Source: Mercurialis annua
Taxonomy: Eukaryota; Streptophyta; Magnoliopsida; Malpighiales; Euphorbiaceae
Reading direction: 5' to 3'
DNA length: 64,000 nucleotides
Assembly: GCF_937616625.2 (NCBI RefSeq)
Contig: NC_065576.1
Coordinates: forward strand, 19,494,001 to 19,558,000
Of the stretch, positions 34,912 to 47,482 are shown in pieces. The position numbers and the translations under genes are program-made. The notes below the pieces were generated by a model that saw only the letters and a program-made list of their open reading frames with translations, ran no database searches and had not been told where the DNA came from. Each line of letters begins with the position of its first letter. Within the stretch, counting starts at the first letter, position 1.

Positions 34912-37397
34912 TCCGTTTTTGCGACCTAATCAGCCCCCTTTCGATTTTAGAAACCCTTAACTCATTCTAAACTCTTTCTAAACGTTTCTCACTTGATCTT
35001 TGGTGCCTCAATCAATTGGTAAGTGATTAATCCATCTCTTTTCATTCCAAAACTTTGAAACATCATTTGATGCAATTAGTGGTTCATCTTGTCTTTTGAT
35101 TTCGTTCTTGTAGCGTTGGATCTACCTTGTGTCTGAGATTTTCTTACTCTTTGGATTAACAAGGTATCTAATCCTTTTACTCAATTTGATTGTTGTGTTG
35201 TGGTGTTGTTGTTCATATTTTGTGATGTTGTTTGTTATGAATATGGTTTGGATGAATAGTGGATGTTCTTACTTGTTCTAGGGTTGATTTATTATGTTGA
35301 TATTATTGTTATCATCCATTGCATGTTTATTGAATCAAATCAAGAATCAATTACCATAGAGTCACAATTTCATATTGCTTTATGTATAAACTGTTTTGAA
35401 TTGATTAGGGCTGCCCATAACTAAATTATCATGTTATAAATAATTGGATTTTATTATTGTTGATTCATAGTAAGAGGATTATGTATAACTCCGATTGATG
35501 CATCAATTTTTCATTCATTGTAGTAGTTGACTCGTATGTTCTTGGTTGCTTAATTTGAATCGGAAATGAGTTATCCAATTGTTAGTTCATGTGTGGTTTA
35601 GAATTATGGATTCATTTGGATATTATTAATTGTTTGGTTGCCTAGATTTGTCCAAGCATGATTATAGGGCTGATTTGCATGTCTTTGCGATTCATAATTG
35701 TTGGGCTATCTATTGTTGTTTCGAATCCAAGTTTGGTGATTGTTAAATGAGTTGGTATGTTGATGAATGCCTATAAACTGTTTTGGCTTAATCTAAATGT
35801 TTAGGGCTGTTTTGTATAATGTTTTTAGAATAATGTTATACTTGGATTGTGGTGGTTAGTTTGGTTATTGATATTGCTTGGGCATGAGAAATACGCTTAT
35901 TGTTAATTTGTTTGCTAAGGCATGTTTTGACTTGTGTTGTCTATTTAAGCGTGTTGGTTCATTATGGATTTTAAACACTTTATTACGTGTTGATTAATTG
36001 GTTAGTTAAGCGATATTGAGTTCCTTGCTTTTCAAACTCGGGTTTTGGATTATTAATTGATTCTGGATTTTTAAACATTGGTTTACAACTTGGTTATGTT
36101 GGATCGGGTTAGACTTGGGTCGCCCGACATGTGAGTTAAGCTTGGAAGTCTTGGTTGACTCGGCTAAGTACAATTTTGGCTTTTGAAATGTTTTACCAAA
36201 TAGTTTGAAAAGGTTCCCGGATTATGTTTTCAAATGGAACTCAATAGGGCTTAACCTGTTTTGCGGTTTTGGCATATGGTTGGTGTTTGTGTAATCAATC
36301 TGTTTTAGTTTGTGCTTTGGCTTTGTTGTGTTGTGCTAGTCCTATGTGGTGTTTAGTACTCTTTAGAGTTAGGGTCCGTTTTTAATCTATTATTTACACA
36401 TTGTTAGACTTGTCGACTGTTCGTGCTCCGGAGACGAACCAGGATTAGTTGCTTGCCACGTTATCACGTGGATTAGCAAGCTGTGAGTTTGTACTTACTA
36501 TTTACCGCTTTATTAAGTAAATTGTTATTTTAATATATAAATATATAATGTATGTATATTTCGAACTGTTTTTCCATTATGGCTTTTAGTTGGAACATGC
36601 TACCTAATGGGCATCATTAGGACTGCGTGCGCACCGGTATTGATCTAGATAAGGTATGTGAAATGTGGTGGTAACTCGGTGTGAGCATAGCTCTCGGGAC
36701 AAGTAGAGTAAATCGGTGTAGCTCAGCTCTCGGGACTCTAGTTATGAATTAAGAGTGGTCGGTGGTAACTCGGTGTAGCTCAGCTCTCGGGACCAGGCCT
36801 ACTGGATTATGGTAATTATTTAGTATTGTGGATTAGGGTTCCAACTATTATACGTAATGTTTTTATTAAATGTTTTAAACGGTTTTAAAGGTTTTCCACT
36901 TGATAAATGTAAATAGTGGTATGAACTCATCTCAGTATATCTGACCCCGTTGTTTTTCCAAATTATTTTTCCAGGGTTATGATATGAGCGAGTCAGCTGC
37001 TCTCCGATTCTTTATTTCCTCGGAAGTTTTACTTTATCTAATAAAGTTTATTAAACTGATTTTATTCTTAGACCATAGTAGTAATTAGAAGTCGTATTTG
37101 TCTAATACTTGTTATCAGAATTATTCTGCTGATTTAATTGTTTTGGCTTTATTATAATAACTTGGGTTATTAAATATTTATGTTATGTTGGAGACTCGGA
37201 ATTAATCGAGCATTTATTATATAAATGTTGTATTTTATGAACTGCTAGAAATAGGCTGAAGTCTCGGTTTCCCCCGAGCATTGGTTTTCTTGCAGGTTTG
37301 TCTTATTGTTGTTTATCCGCAAGGCTAGCTACGGGTTTTGGTACAACCATACCCATACCCTAGCGCCGGTCGCGATTAATGAAAATGGGTCGTGACA

Positions 37398-38645
37398 AAC
37401 TTGGTATCAGAGCTTTGGTTTCAAACCAAGGCCTTATGCATGTTATGTGTTTATTAGTTTGGCATGATATTTTGATGTCGTGTCATAGGAACTACGGCGG
37501 AATTAGGATTCATGTCTTGTCTTTTAAAATTTCATCTTTTGTTTTCAAACTTTCAGCCTACATCCTATAGGTGATGTCTGTTAATATTTATTTGGTGTTG
37601 ATTCTATGATTGACAATTAATTTCACTTGGAAGTTGCTTGCTGTATTTTATCATGTTGAGGTTATTTCACTTGGGTGATTATTATTGCTTTCGGTTTCTT
37701 GGGAAATTTTAGGTTAGTAAATTTTTCTAAACTCATACTTGGGTATGATGATGTTTGATAAATTTTGGCGTTTATGCCTGATACGATTTAGAATATATGG
37801 TATGGTTACGGTTATTTTACATGATGCGTTGAACTGCTTTTGCCTTATTAATAAAGTACATCTTGGCTTTGGCCTCTATTGTTGATTTTAAATGTTATCG
37901 TATGTTGGGCATTAGCCTTGTCTTTCTATTAAAAAGATTTTGGGTTAAATCTTAAAACGTGTTTTGATGGTCATGCACTGTTTGACCACATATTGATTTA
38001 AAGAATTTCATTGAGAATATTGTTTTATCCGATTTGTGTTTCGACACAAAATCATAAGAGAAGTTTGATTTTAAATTCTTAAAAAGTTTGATTTTGGTTG
38101 AGTTACCAGTAAAAAGAAATTCCCGTATTTTGAAATATTATGTTTGGTTTGGTGTTAACAAGCGATGATTTTAAAATGATATTTTATGAGATGAACCATT
38201 GTTTTAAGAATTTAACGTTGAAGTTATTTTATCATGTTGTAGTATGTCAGCATTTTAAATTTTTTGGGATTAACGAAATAGATGTTTGAAATCAAAGATT
38301 TCTCACTTGAGTTTTAAATTACCGTTTAGCGGTTGGTTAAAATTGAGCTCACAAATTTGAAAGGATGGAAATTTTATTTATATATTTTTCTAGATTTACA
38401 AATATTTTAAATACGTTTTATAAACGATTGTTTTGGGTTCGACTTGGGTCACCCAAATTTAGGAGTTGAGATTGGTAGTTGTAATGACTAGGCTAGCTCG
38501 ATGATTTTATTGTTGAGATACTAAGGTATCCGTTTTAAAGCAACTGATTAATAAGAAGAGACTTTTACAAATTGTGATTTTGTTTTAAACTTGGGGCTCA
38601 GCAAAATTTGGAAGTTTTTGTATTTGATTTTAATTTCAAAACAAA
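37398..38645 (+). mobile_element. E2 leader and non-coding remainder
   Basis: Begins with the PBS and a leader resembling A and C, including the CATCTTTTG stem-loop region (37519-37550) and TTTCACTTGGGTGATT near 37667. Gag coding sequence should begin around 37790, but none is found. The following ~850 bp is A+T rich and without domains. Near 38428-38500 a stretch like GACTTGGGTCACCC resembles the mid-LTR block, so an old LTR fragment may lie here. Satellite resumes at ~38646. It may be a deleted element or a non-autonomous derivative. Confidence 0.6.
37402..37421 (+). other. Primer-binding site of E2
   Basis: TGGTATCAGAGC at 37402-37413, complementary to the 3' end of initiator tRNA-Met. 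It starts 5 bp after the LTR end (37397) and extends with partial complementarity. Confidence 0.9.
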
Positions 38646-38754
38646 TTTTGAAACGAAGTTTAAAACATTACGAGACAAATCCACACGTTTCACCATTTTA
38701 GCCATTTAAGCCAAACATTTAAAACGTTACGAAACTTATCAAAACATTTAAAAT
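38646..38754. repeat. Satellite, short block before MITE
   Basis: Diverged units (for example CACACGTTTCACCATTTTAG) continue after the MITE at 39111, in the same orientation. Confidence 0.85.
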
Positions 38755-39110
38755 GGGGTAATTGATTCTAGGGGTCACTGTACTTTTCAAGAATTGTAAA
38801 ATGATGACCGAACTTCAAAACGTAACAAAATGGTTACTAAACTTTTAAATATAAGGTTTTTAAGTGTTCTACGGTCAAATTATACATATGTAGTAATAAA
38901 ATTTTGATTATTTATGATAAATAATACCTTATATTTCATATATACACATAATCAATAAAAAATCGACTCGAAATATTTTTCTCCAGTGACCGAAAATCCT
39001 TCTATCTTAACATAACCAAATAGTATAGTAACTAAAATGTTACGTTTTGAAGTTTGGTCACCATTTTGAAATTTTTGAAAAGTACAGTGACCTTCAAAAT
39101 CAATTACCCG
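38755..39110. mobile_element. MITE with long terminal inverted repeats, in satellite
   Basis: About 355 bp. The left end GGGTAATTGATT...GTCACTGTACTTTTC is matched by the reverse complement of the right end, and the complementarity continues through ACTTCAAAACGTAAC, giving ~70-90 bp arms. The centre is A+T rich and non-coding. Flanks TTTAAAAT and TTTAAAAC suggest a 7-9 bp target duplication within the satellite motif GTTTAAAACG, compatible with Mutator-like or hAT-like insertion. The satellite itself repeats that motif, so TSD length is uncertain. Confidence 0.8.
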
Positions 39111-40484
39111 TTTAAAACGTTACAAAATTTATCCAAACGTTTATAACGTTACAAAACAAACAATTTAAGCTAAACGTTTAAAACGTTAAGAAATAAATTT
39201 TAACGTTTCACTTTTATAACGATTTAATCCAAACGCTTAAAACATTGCGAAACAAATTCAAAAATTTAAAACGTTACGAAGCAAATTCTAACATTTTACC
39301 TTTTTAGCGATTTAAGCCAAAAATTTAAAACGTTACAAAACAAATATTTATGTTTCACCTTTTTAGCGATCTAAGCCAAACGTTTAAAACGTTACAATAC
39401 AAATGCAAGCGTTTAAAACGTTACAAAACTAATCCTAATGTTTAACCCTTTAAGCGATTTAAGCCAAACGTTCAGCACGTTACAAAACTAATCCTAACGT
39501 TTAAAACGTTACGAAACAAATCCAAATGTTTCACCTTTATAGTGATTTAAGCCAAACTTTTAAAATGTTACGAAACTTATCCAAACGTTTAAAACGTTAC
39601 GAAACAAATCCTAACTTTTCACCTTTTGAGCAAGTGAAGCCAAACTTTTAAAACGCTATGAAACTAATCTTAACGTTTCACATTTTTAGCGATTTAAGCC
39701 AAAAATTTAAAATTTTACGAAATACATCTAAATGTTTAAAACGTTATGAAACAAATCCTAGCGTTTCACCTTTTTAGCGATTTAAGCAAAACGTTTAAAA
39801 CATTACAAAACAAATCTTAACGTTTCATCTTTCTAGCTATTTAAGCCAAACGTTTAAAACGTTACTAAACAAATCATTACGTTTAAAACGTTTCACCTTT
39901 TTAGCGATTTAAGCCAAACGTTTAAAACGTTACGAAACAAATCTTAACGTTTCACCTTTTTAGCGATTTAAGCCAAACGTTTAAAACGTTATGAAACAAA
40001 TGTAAACGTTTAAAACGTTACAAAAAAAATCCAAACGTTTCACCTTTTTAGCGATTTAAGCCAAATGTTTGAAAGGTTATGAAACTTATCAAAAAGTTTA
40101 AAATGTTACGAAACAAATCCTAACGTTTTACCTTTTTAGCGATTTAAGCCAAACGTTTAAAACGTTACAAAACAAATCTTAACGTTTCACCTTTTTAGCG
40201 ATTTAAGCCAAACGTTTAAAACGTTGTTAAACAAATGCAAACGTTTAAAACGTTACAAAACAAATCCAAACGTTTCACCTTTTTAGCGATTTAAGCCAAA
40301 TGTTTGAAAGGTTACGAAACTTATCAAAAAGTTTAAAACGTTAAGAAACAAATCATTACGTTTCACCTTTTTAGCGATTTAAGCCAAACGTTTATACGTT
40401 ACGAAACAAATCCAAACGTTTCACCTTTTATGCGATTTAAGCCAAACGTTAAAAAAGTTACGAAACAAATCCAAAAAAAAAACA
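39111..40484. repeat. Satellite array (between MITE and element C)
   Basis: Same subunits and orientation. A local higher-order pair is visible: units with GAAAGGTTATGAAACTTATC near 40071 and GAAAGGTTACGAAACTTATC near 40305 recur with similar neighbours (~234 bp). It ends in a run of nine or more A at 40473-40482, directly before the truncated LTR of C. Confidence 0.92.
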
Positions 40485-40886
40485 TGCGACAAGTGAGGTT
40501 AGCTTGGTAGTTATTGGTAACTCGGCTAACCCACTATTTGAAAACTAAATATTATTTAAAGTTTATTAAATAATATTTATAAATTGGTTTTAAAATAAGA
40601 ACTCAATAGACTTGTAATAATTATGCATTGCTACCTTTTAGGTATTTTTGTGTTATTCTGGATTACTAAATTCCGACGTGTTATTTGTATTAGTCCTATG
40701 TGGCGTCTAGTACTCTTTAGCGTTAGGGTCTGATTTTAATTATGATTTTAATATTTTATTTAGACCCATCGACTGTTCGTACTTCAGAGGCGAAACAGAG
40801 TTAGATTGCTTGTCAGGATCACGTGGATTTAGCAAGCAGTGAGTTTATATATCTATTTACCTCTTTATTAAGCAATTATTATACTT

Positions 40887-40921
<35 letters not shown>

Positions 40922-41759
40922 AAACAGCTTTTGAACTGTTTTCGGCATTGTGGATTTGATTTGGAACGTGCTACTCGATGGGCATCATCGGGACTGCGTG
41001 CGCACCGGTAATAATTATGGTAATGAGGTAGGGTTGAGATACGTCTCACCTTAGTGAGGGCACCGGTGGAAGATACGTCTCCTGGGCTCACTATTTATTA
41101 AGTAATAGTCGGGGATCGGTTATTGAGATACGTCTCACCGACACGACAATGGATTTAGAATTCTGGTTTAGATTTTTATTGATAATCCATAATGAAAAAG
41201 TTTTATTAAACATTTTTAAAGGTTTTCAACTTAATAAATATAAATGGTTATATAAACTCTACTCATTAAATCTGACCCCGTTGCTTTCCCAAATTTTCCA
41301 GGTTTATGATTTGAGCATTTGTCGATCTCCGTTTCTTCATTCTCGGAGGTTCTTTATTTTATTTCAGATATAAGAGTCAAACTATTTTAAACTCTTAGAC
41401 CGCCATAGTTTTATCATATTATTCATGTTATAGTCTTACGTTTATATTTAGACTATTGTTTGTTGGATTGGTCAAACTATTACTATATCGTTTTTAGCAT
41501 GATTACAATGTTTATGGTATTTATATTATATTGCCATATTGTTGGAGATTATTTTGAGATAAGCGTACTTTAAATATATGTTGTTTATATGTACTACTAG
41601 ATTAGGCTGAAGTCTCGATTGCCCCCGAGCATGTGGTTTTATGCAGGTACATTGTTTTAAATGTGCTAAGTTGGTTATCCGCAAGGCTAGATACGGGTTT
41701 TCGTACTACCATACCCATACCCTAGCGCCGGTCACGATTCATAAAAATGGGTCGTGACA
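40485..41759 (+). mobile_element. 5' LTR of C, 3' part only
   Basis: Matches 48770-50047 of the right LTR, starting at GCGACAAGTGAGG and ending GGGTCGTGACA. The GATACGTCTC cassette is at 41036-41137 and the TA run at 40889-40917. It lacks the U3 region with palindromes, so no promoter would be left. Confidence 0.92.
40889..40917. repeat. (TA)n microsatellite in 5' LTR of C
   Basis: 29 nt of alternating TA, intermediate in length between the homologous sites at 1206 and 49169. Confidence 0.9.
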
Positions 41760-41763
41760 AACT

Positions 41764-41783
41764 TGGTATCAGAGCTTTGGTTT
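41764..41783 (+). other. Primer-binding site of C
   Basis: TGGTATCAGAGC at 41764-41775, 5 bp after the LTR end at 41759; complementary to initiator tRNA-Met. Confidence 0.93.
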
Positions 41784-41880
41784 CAAACCAAGGCCTTTTA
41801 AATGTTAAGTGTTTATTTGTTTGGCATTTTAAGTGACTAAATTGTCCTAGGAACTACTGCGGAATTAGGACTCGAGTCTT

Positions 41881-41911
41881 GTCTTTGAAACGTCATCTTT
41901 TGTTTTCAAAA
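41881..41911 (+). promoter_or_regulatory. Candidate leader RNA stem-loop of C
   Basis: TTTGAAA and TTTCAAA pair around a loop with CATCTTTTG. This is homologous to 10747-10780 in A, with G-C replacing A-T in the stem. Confidence 0.45.
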
Positions 41912-42075
41912 CTTTCTGCCTACTCCTATAGGAATGTCGTGAGTCAGTCGTGAGAATTTATTTGCTTTATTGCTTTTTATATGTTGTTTTCACTTGGGTG
42001 ATTACTTGTTGGCTGATTCGCCATGTTGCGTTTGTTTGGTTAAATTTTGTTATATTGAGAAATTTTATTTCATTT

Positions 42076-45000
42076 ATGAATACTCGTACTCGTGATGCGG
42101 CTCAGCAAAATGCTGAGGCTGATGACGCGATCTCTATGGAGGTGGACCAGAATGAACCAGAGGTTCAAGATGGTAGGGGACTAGCAGGCAGAGGCCCAGC
42201 TGGTCGGGGTCGAACTGGTCGAGGTCGAGGTGGCCGAGGTAAGGCTGGCAGAGGTAGAGGCAGAGGTGTAAGACGTGGTGCTGCAGGAGGTGCTCAAGCA
42301 CCAGGTGTGGCACAACCTGAGTTGGACGATTTTGACTTCAACACTTTTCTAGCTGGAGTTGCTGCTTTACAACTCAACCAGGTTCAGCTGCAAGCGGGAC
42401 AGGTCGCTTTGCAGGATAAGTATGCGGTTTTGGGTCAGATTGCTCAGCAACAACAACCACAGGCTGGTGGTGCAGTAGTTGGTGGTGTCGGAACCACTAA
42501 CAGGGATCTGGTATTGGCTTACATGAGGCTGAAGCCAAATGAGTTTGACGGTTCTGGAGACGCGCTGGATTTTCTCGAGGAGGTTGAGCAGAATGCTCGG
42601 CGACTACAGGCTACTGACCGTCAGACCGTTGTTCTAGTCGAGATGTCCATGAAGGGTTCAGCTGGGGACTGGTTTCGTAGCTCTATTCATGCTGACATGG
42701 CTACCATCTCTTGGGCTCAGTTTGCGGCGAGATTCAGAGCTTTCTTCTTACCGTTTTCAGTGACAGAGGGTCACAGAGACAGGTTGCTTACGCTTAATAG
42801 GGATGATAGGTCAGTATCCGAGTACACGACAGAGTTCGTGAGGTTGGGTCGGTTCGCTCCGGACTTGCAGACAGATCAGCAAAGGGTGAACAATAGATAC
42901 GTAAAAGGCTTAGGGCGCAATTTTGTGAGTTTGCTGACTGAGACACACAGAGATTTTACAGACGTAGTAGACAGTGCTTGGCGTATGAAGAGCTCGTTAT
43001 TGCAGTTTGGGGATATTTCTGGTCCTTCTCAGACTAAGAAGTCTTCTGGCCCTTGATAGCAGAGTGGTGGTGGTAGCTACCAATCGGCACCTTCTCAGTA
43101 CAAGAACAAGAAGAGGGGCGTCAAGAAGAGTTATCAGCCGTACACCTACAGTTCAGGCAACAGCGGTAGCAGCCGCAGTTTTGGGCGTGGTAACGGTGGA
43201 GGTGCTAGTTTTCCTTTCTGCCAGAATTGCAGACGTCGACATCCAGGCGAGTGTCGTTTAGCACCAGGGGGTTGTTTTACTTGTGGCCAGTCGGAACACT
43301 TTACGAGGGAGTGTCAGGCATCTGGGCAGCAGATGTCGGAAGCTAGCGTTGCTCAGCCATCCTATCATAGTCAAAGACCAGTGTTCTCTGCACCAGCAGG
43401 GTTTTCTCAACCTGCTGCTTCTTTTGGTGGCCAGCGGGGCCAAGGTTATGGAGGGCGTTGTTTTGGAGGCCGTGGCAACGGCGGTAGAGGTTCTAGCAGC
43501 TATGGAACTGGACAAAGCTCTCAGCAGCAGAGTCAGGGTCAGGCCAGAGTTTTCGCCTTGACTCCTCAGGATGCTCACGCATCAAACGCAGTGGTGCAAG
43601 GTACTATTCAAATTGCCTTTGTAGATGCTTTAGTTTTATTTGATGCGGGTGCAACCCATTCTTTTGTGTCTACGTGTTTTGCTGCTAAGTTGGGTGTAAC
43701 ACCAACGGGTTTGAGTGAACCTTTATCTGTTTCTACTCCTTTGTCTGACTGTGTGGTGGTGGACGTTGTGTATCCATCGTGTTCCGTGGTGATCCATGGA
43801 AGAGATTTACGTGCTGATTTAGTTGTTTAGGATGTACTTTCATTTGACGTGATTTTGGGGATGGATTGGCTGGCACGCCATTGTGCTTCGATCGACTGTC
43901 GAGGGAAGTCGGTTGAGTTTCGGATTCCAGGTGATCTACCCTTTTCTTTTCAAGGGGAAAAGGCGGAGACACCGAAGAATCTGATTTTTGCGATCAAGGC
44001 AAAGCGTATGATGAGTAAGGGTTGTCAAGCTTTCTTAGCTGTAGTTCGAGACATGGATGCTGAGGTGGGCAGTATGAGCACTGTCCCTATAGTGAATGAG
44101 TTCACTGACGTTTTTCCAGAGGAGTTGCCTGGATTACCACCTGATCAGGATATCGAGTTCTGCATTGACGTAGTTCCTGGAACTGGTCCGATTTCGATAC
44201 CGCCGTATCGGATGGCTCCTGCTAAGCTGAAAGAGTTGAAGGAGCAGTTACAAGAACTTTTGGACAGTGGCTTCATCAGACCGAGTACTTCTCCGTGGGG
44301 TGCTCCAGTTTTGTTCGTTAAGAAGAAGGATGGTTCCTTTCGGCTTTGTATCGACTACATGCAGTTGAATAAAGCTACCATCAAGAACAGATATCCTCTG
44401 CCTCGCATCGACGACTTGTTTGATCAGTTGCAGGGTGCGAAGTGCTTTTCCAAGATTAATTGAGATCTGGGTATCATTAACTTCGGATTCGGGATGTCGA
44501 TGTGCCTAAGACTGCTTTCAGAACGCGTTACGGGCATTTCGAGTTTTTGGTCATGTCGTTTGGGATGACTAACGCACCAGCAGCGTTTATGGACATGATG
44601 AATCGAGTTTTCAAACCGTTTTTAGATCAGTTTGTTATTGTCTTCATTGATGACATTCTGATTTATTCTCGGAGTGAGGAGGAGCATGCTTATCACTTGA
44701 GGACTATACTACAGACCTTGCGAGAGCATCAGTTGTATGCTAAGTTCTCAAAGTGCGAGTTTTGGCTGGATCAGGTTACCTTCTTAGAACACGTGGTGGC
44801 GAAGGATGGGATCAAGGTTGATCTGAAGAAGATTGAGGCGGTTATGGATTGGTAGAGGCCGAGGTCAGTTACCGAGATTAGGAGTTTTCTTGGGTTAGCT
44901 GGCTAATACCGTCGGTTCGTGCAGGATTTCTCTCGAATATCTGCACCTTTGACTAAGCTGACACAGAAGGGTGTTAAGTTTGAGTGGAACGACAAGTGCG

Positions 45001-47000
45001 AGGCAAGTTTCGAGAAGCTGAAGGAGATTCTGACTACAGCTCCTGTTTTGGCGTTGCCTTCTGGCATTGAGGGTTTTACTGTGTACTGCGATGCTTCTCG
45101 GATTGGCTTAGGTTGCATGTTGATGCAACATGGACAGGTGATTGCCTATGCTTCTCGTCAGCTGAAGAAGCATGAGGTGAATGACCCTACACATGACTTG
45201 GAGTTAGCTGCTGTGGTTTTTGCTGTGGTTTTTGCTCTGAAGATCTGGAGGCACTACTTGTAAGGTGCGACTTGCGAGATCTTCACTGATCACAAGAGTC
45301 TGAAGTACATCTTTGATCAGCGAGAGTTGAATCTGAGACAGAGGAGGTGGGTAGAGTTGCTGAAAGACTACAACTGTACTATTCAGTACCATCCTGGTAA
45401 GGCTAATGTGGTAGCCGATGCATTGAGTCGCAAGTCTTCGGGCAGTCTGGCCCATATTTCTTAGGTTGGACGTAGACCCATGGTTAGAGAGTGGCATGGT
45501 TTGATAGCTTCGGGCTACGGTTTTCAGGTTTCTCAGAATGGTAGTCTGTTGGCATAACTGCAGGTGCAGCCGGTTTTGATTGATAGGATTAAAGCTTTAC
45601 AAGCTGAGGATCCATAATTGAAACGGATTATGGAGGAGATCCATCTGGATGGGAATTCCGAGTTTGTTTTTGTTGACGGAGTTCTCAGATTTGGTTCTAG
45701 ACTGTGCATTCCGGATTCAGATGGTTTGAGAGACCAGATTCTGGAGGAAGTGCATAGGTCAGCTTACAGTGTTCATCCGGGATCTACCAAGATGTACCAT
45801 GACCTCAAGGGTACGTATTGGTGGAGCGGAATGAAGAAGGATGTTGCAGAGTACATTTCAAAGTGTTTGACTTGCCAGCAGGTGAAGCTGGAACATCAGA
45901 GACCTTTTGGCTATCTGCAACCACTACCTATTCCAGAGTGGAAGTGGGAGCGGATTGCCATGGACTTTGTTGTTGGTTTGCCACGTACTCGACAGGGGTA
46001 CGATTCCATCTGGGTGATAGTTGACCGTATGACCAAGTCAGCTCATTTCCTTCCGATCAAGGTTTCGTATCCTACTTCAAAGTTGGCTCAGTTGTACATC
46101 GACAGGATTGTAAGTTTGCATGGTGTACCGGTTTCGATTGTTTCTGACAGAGGTTCTGTTTTCACTTCGAGTTTCTAGAAAGCGCTACATGAGTCTTTGG
46201 GTTCTCGTTTGGACTTCAGTACAGCTTTTCATCCTCAGAATGACGGTCAGTCTGAGAGGACTATTCAGACGTTGGAGGATATGCTCAGGATGTGCATTCT
46301 TGATTTTCAGGGTAGCTGGGATACTCATTTGCCGTTGATTGAGTTTTCCTACAACAACAGTTATCATGTGAGCATTGAGATGGCACCTTATGAGGCTTTG
46401 TACGGACGCAAGTGTCGATCTCATATCTGCTGGGAAGAGGTCGGCAAGCGAAAGTTGTCTGGTGCTGAGATTATCCAAGTTACCTCAGAGAAGGTACCGT
46501 TGATAAAACGGAAGTTGGAGACAGCGTTTAGTCGGCATAAGAGTTATGCAGATCCGAAGAGGAAAGACATCGAGTTTCAGGTGGGAGACTTTGTGTTTCT
46601 TCGGGTTTCGCCTATGAAAGGCGTGGTTCGTTTTGGTTTCAAGGGAAAGTTGGCACCGAGGTACATTGCTCCCTATGAGATTTCAGAGAAGATTGGAGCT
46701 GTGGCTTATCGTCTGGTTCTGCCACCAGACATGTCTTTAGTGCATCCTGTATTTCATGTTTCAATGCTGAGGAAGTGCATTTCAGATCCTTCACATGTGA
46801 TTGTGCCCCAGAGCGTTGAGATTGACCAGGAGCTGTCCTATGAGGAACAGCCAGTTGAGATTGTCGACACGCAAGTGCGTAGGTTACGGAACAAGGAGAT
46901 TCCGATGGTCAAAGTTCTGTGGCAAAATCATTTTGTTGAGTAGTGCACTTGGGAGACGGAGTCCGATATGCGGAAACGTTATCATTTCCTATTTTCTTGA
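42076..47000 (+). pseudogene. Broken Gag-Pol polyprotein of element C
   Basis: ATG at 42076 (MNTRTRDAAQ) aligns with the start in A. Visible parts: RG-rich N-terminus, capsid region, CFTCGQSEHF zinc knuckle (about 43273), protease [10 protein letters not shown] (about 43635), RT with FIDDILIY, RNase H, integrase [23 protein letters not shown], and a chromodomain interrupted near its end. Breaks: stops at 43054 (TGA), 43057, 43828, 44853, 44904, 45261, 45462, 45555, 45615, 46176 and 46941, and a one-base deletion with frame change near 44460. A 12-bp in-frame duplication at 45213-45236 doubles VVFA in RNase H. Several stops are CAG/CAA to TAG/TAA. No product is expected. Confidence 0.95.
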
Positions 47001-47103
47001 GGTACGTGTAACGTTGCCTTTGTGTTTTAGTTGATTGTTTCGGTGCTTGTTGTGTTGTTATGTTTAATTGTTTGTGTTTAAATTCGTGGGCGAATTTTTA
47101 TTA

Positions 47104-47115
47104 AGTTGGGGAGAA
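47104..47115 (+). other. Polypurine tract of C
   Basis: AGTTGGGGAGAA directly before the right LTR start TGTAATACCCCG. Confidence 0.9.
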
Positions 47116-47292
47116 TGTAATACCCCGTAAAAATTTCAAATTTTCCGATGAGTTTTTAGTTCAAATCCGGATCGTTTTCGGTCTCGGTGTTTCGATTGTG
47201 GTCCGAGTAAAGTCGGATTGGTTAAAGTTTTAAATAGGTTGTTTAAAAAAAGGAAAATTTGTTTAAAAAAAAATATATGTTCTTGTTTTGCT

Positions 47293-47433
47293 TAAGGGTC
47301 TCAAACGAGACCCTTAAACAAAACGTGAGATCTCGTACGAGACCAAGGGTCTCGTACGAGACCCTTTGTAAATTGGGGTTGTCTCGTACGAGACTGAGTG
47401 TCTCGTACGAGACTGAGTGTCTCGTACGAGACT
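47293..47433 (+). promoter_or_regulatory. Tandem palindromes in LTR C (GTCTCGTACGAGAC)
   Basis: A hairpin AAGGGTCTC/GAGACCCTT at the start is followed by five perfect 14-bp or longer palindromes. One is a 22-bp perfect palindrome at 47345-47366. The last three form a 19-bp tandem with TGTCTC starting at 47380, 47399 and 47418. The cluster ends ~40 bp before the TATA candidate. TGTCTC is the classical auxin-response hexamer; here only one half of each palindrome is TGTCTC, the other is AGTCTC. A regulatory role is inferred. Confidence 0.6.
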
Positions 47434-47474
47434 TATGCTGCTGTGTGCAGCTACTGAACTCAACCCTCCCCCCT

Positions 47475-47482
47475 TATTTATA
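47475..47482 (+). promoter_or_regulatory. Possible TATA box in LTR C
   Basis: TATTTATA, preceded by a C-rich run and followed by a C/T-rich leader-like stretch. Confidence 0.5.

Larger units (their letters stand above)
34348..37397 (+). mobile_element. LTR E2, full length, abutting E1
   Basis: 3,050 bp from TGTAATAACCCG to GGGTCGTGACA, followed directly by a PBS, so it is a 5' LTR. It has its own U3 repeats (34751-34900), a TATA candidate (34902-34911) and the A-type cassette in three copies (about 36668-36795). It appears inserted into E1 after TGCAT (34343-34347). Because the right side of E2 is lost, no TSD can be checked. Confidence 0.88.

Noticed and set aside
37379..37570. 63-codon ORF over the E2 LTR end and PBS
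   Set aside because: It crosses the LTR end and primer site, so it is not a plausible gene. It is counted as leader.
32493..38645. E1 and E2 as the two LTRs of a single element
   Set aside because: E2 follows E1 without internal sequence, their U3 regions are unrelated, E1 lacks its 3' end, and the PBS lies after E2.
41950..42075. N-terminal extension of the C gag ORF starting at 41950 (membrane-like residues)
   Set aside because: The homologous start in A corresponds to ATG at 42076. The upstream part is leader sequence that happens to be open.
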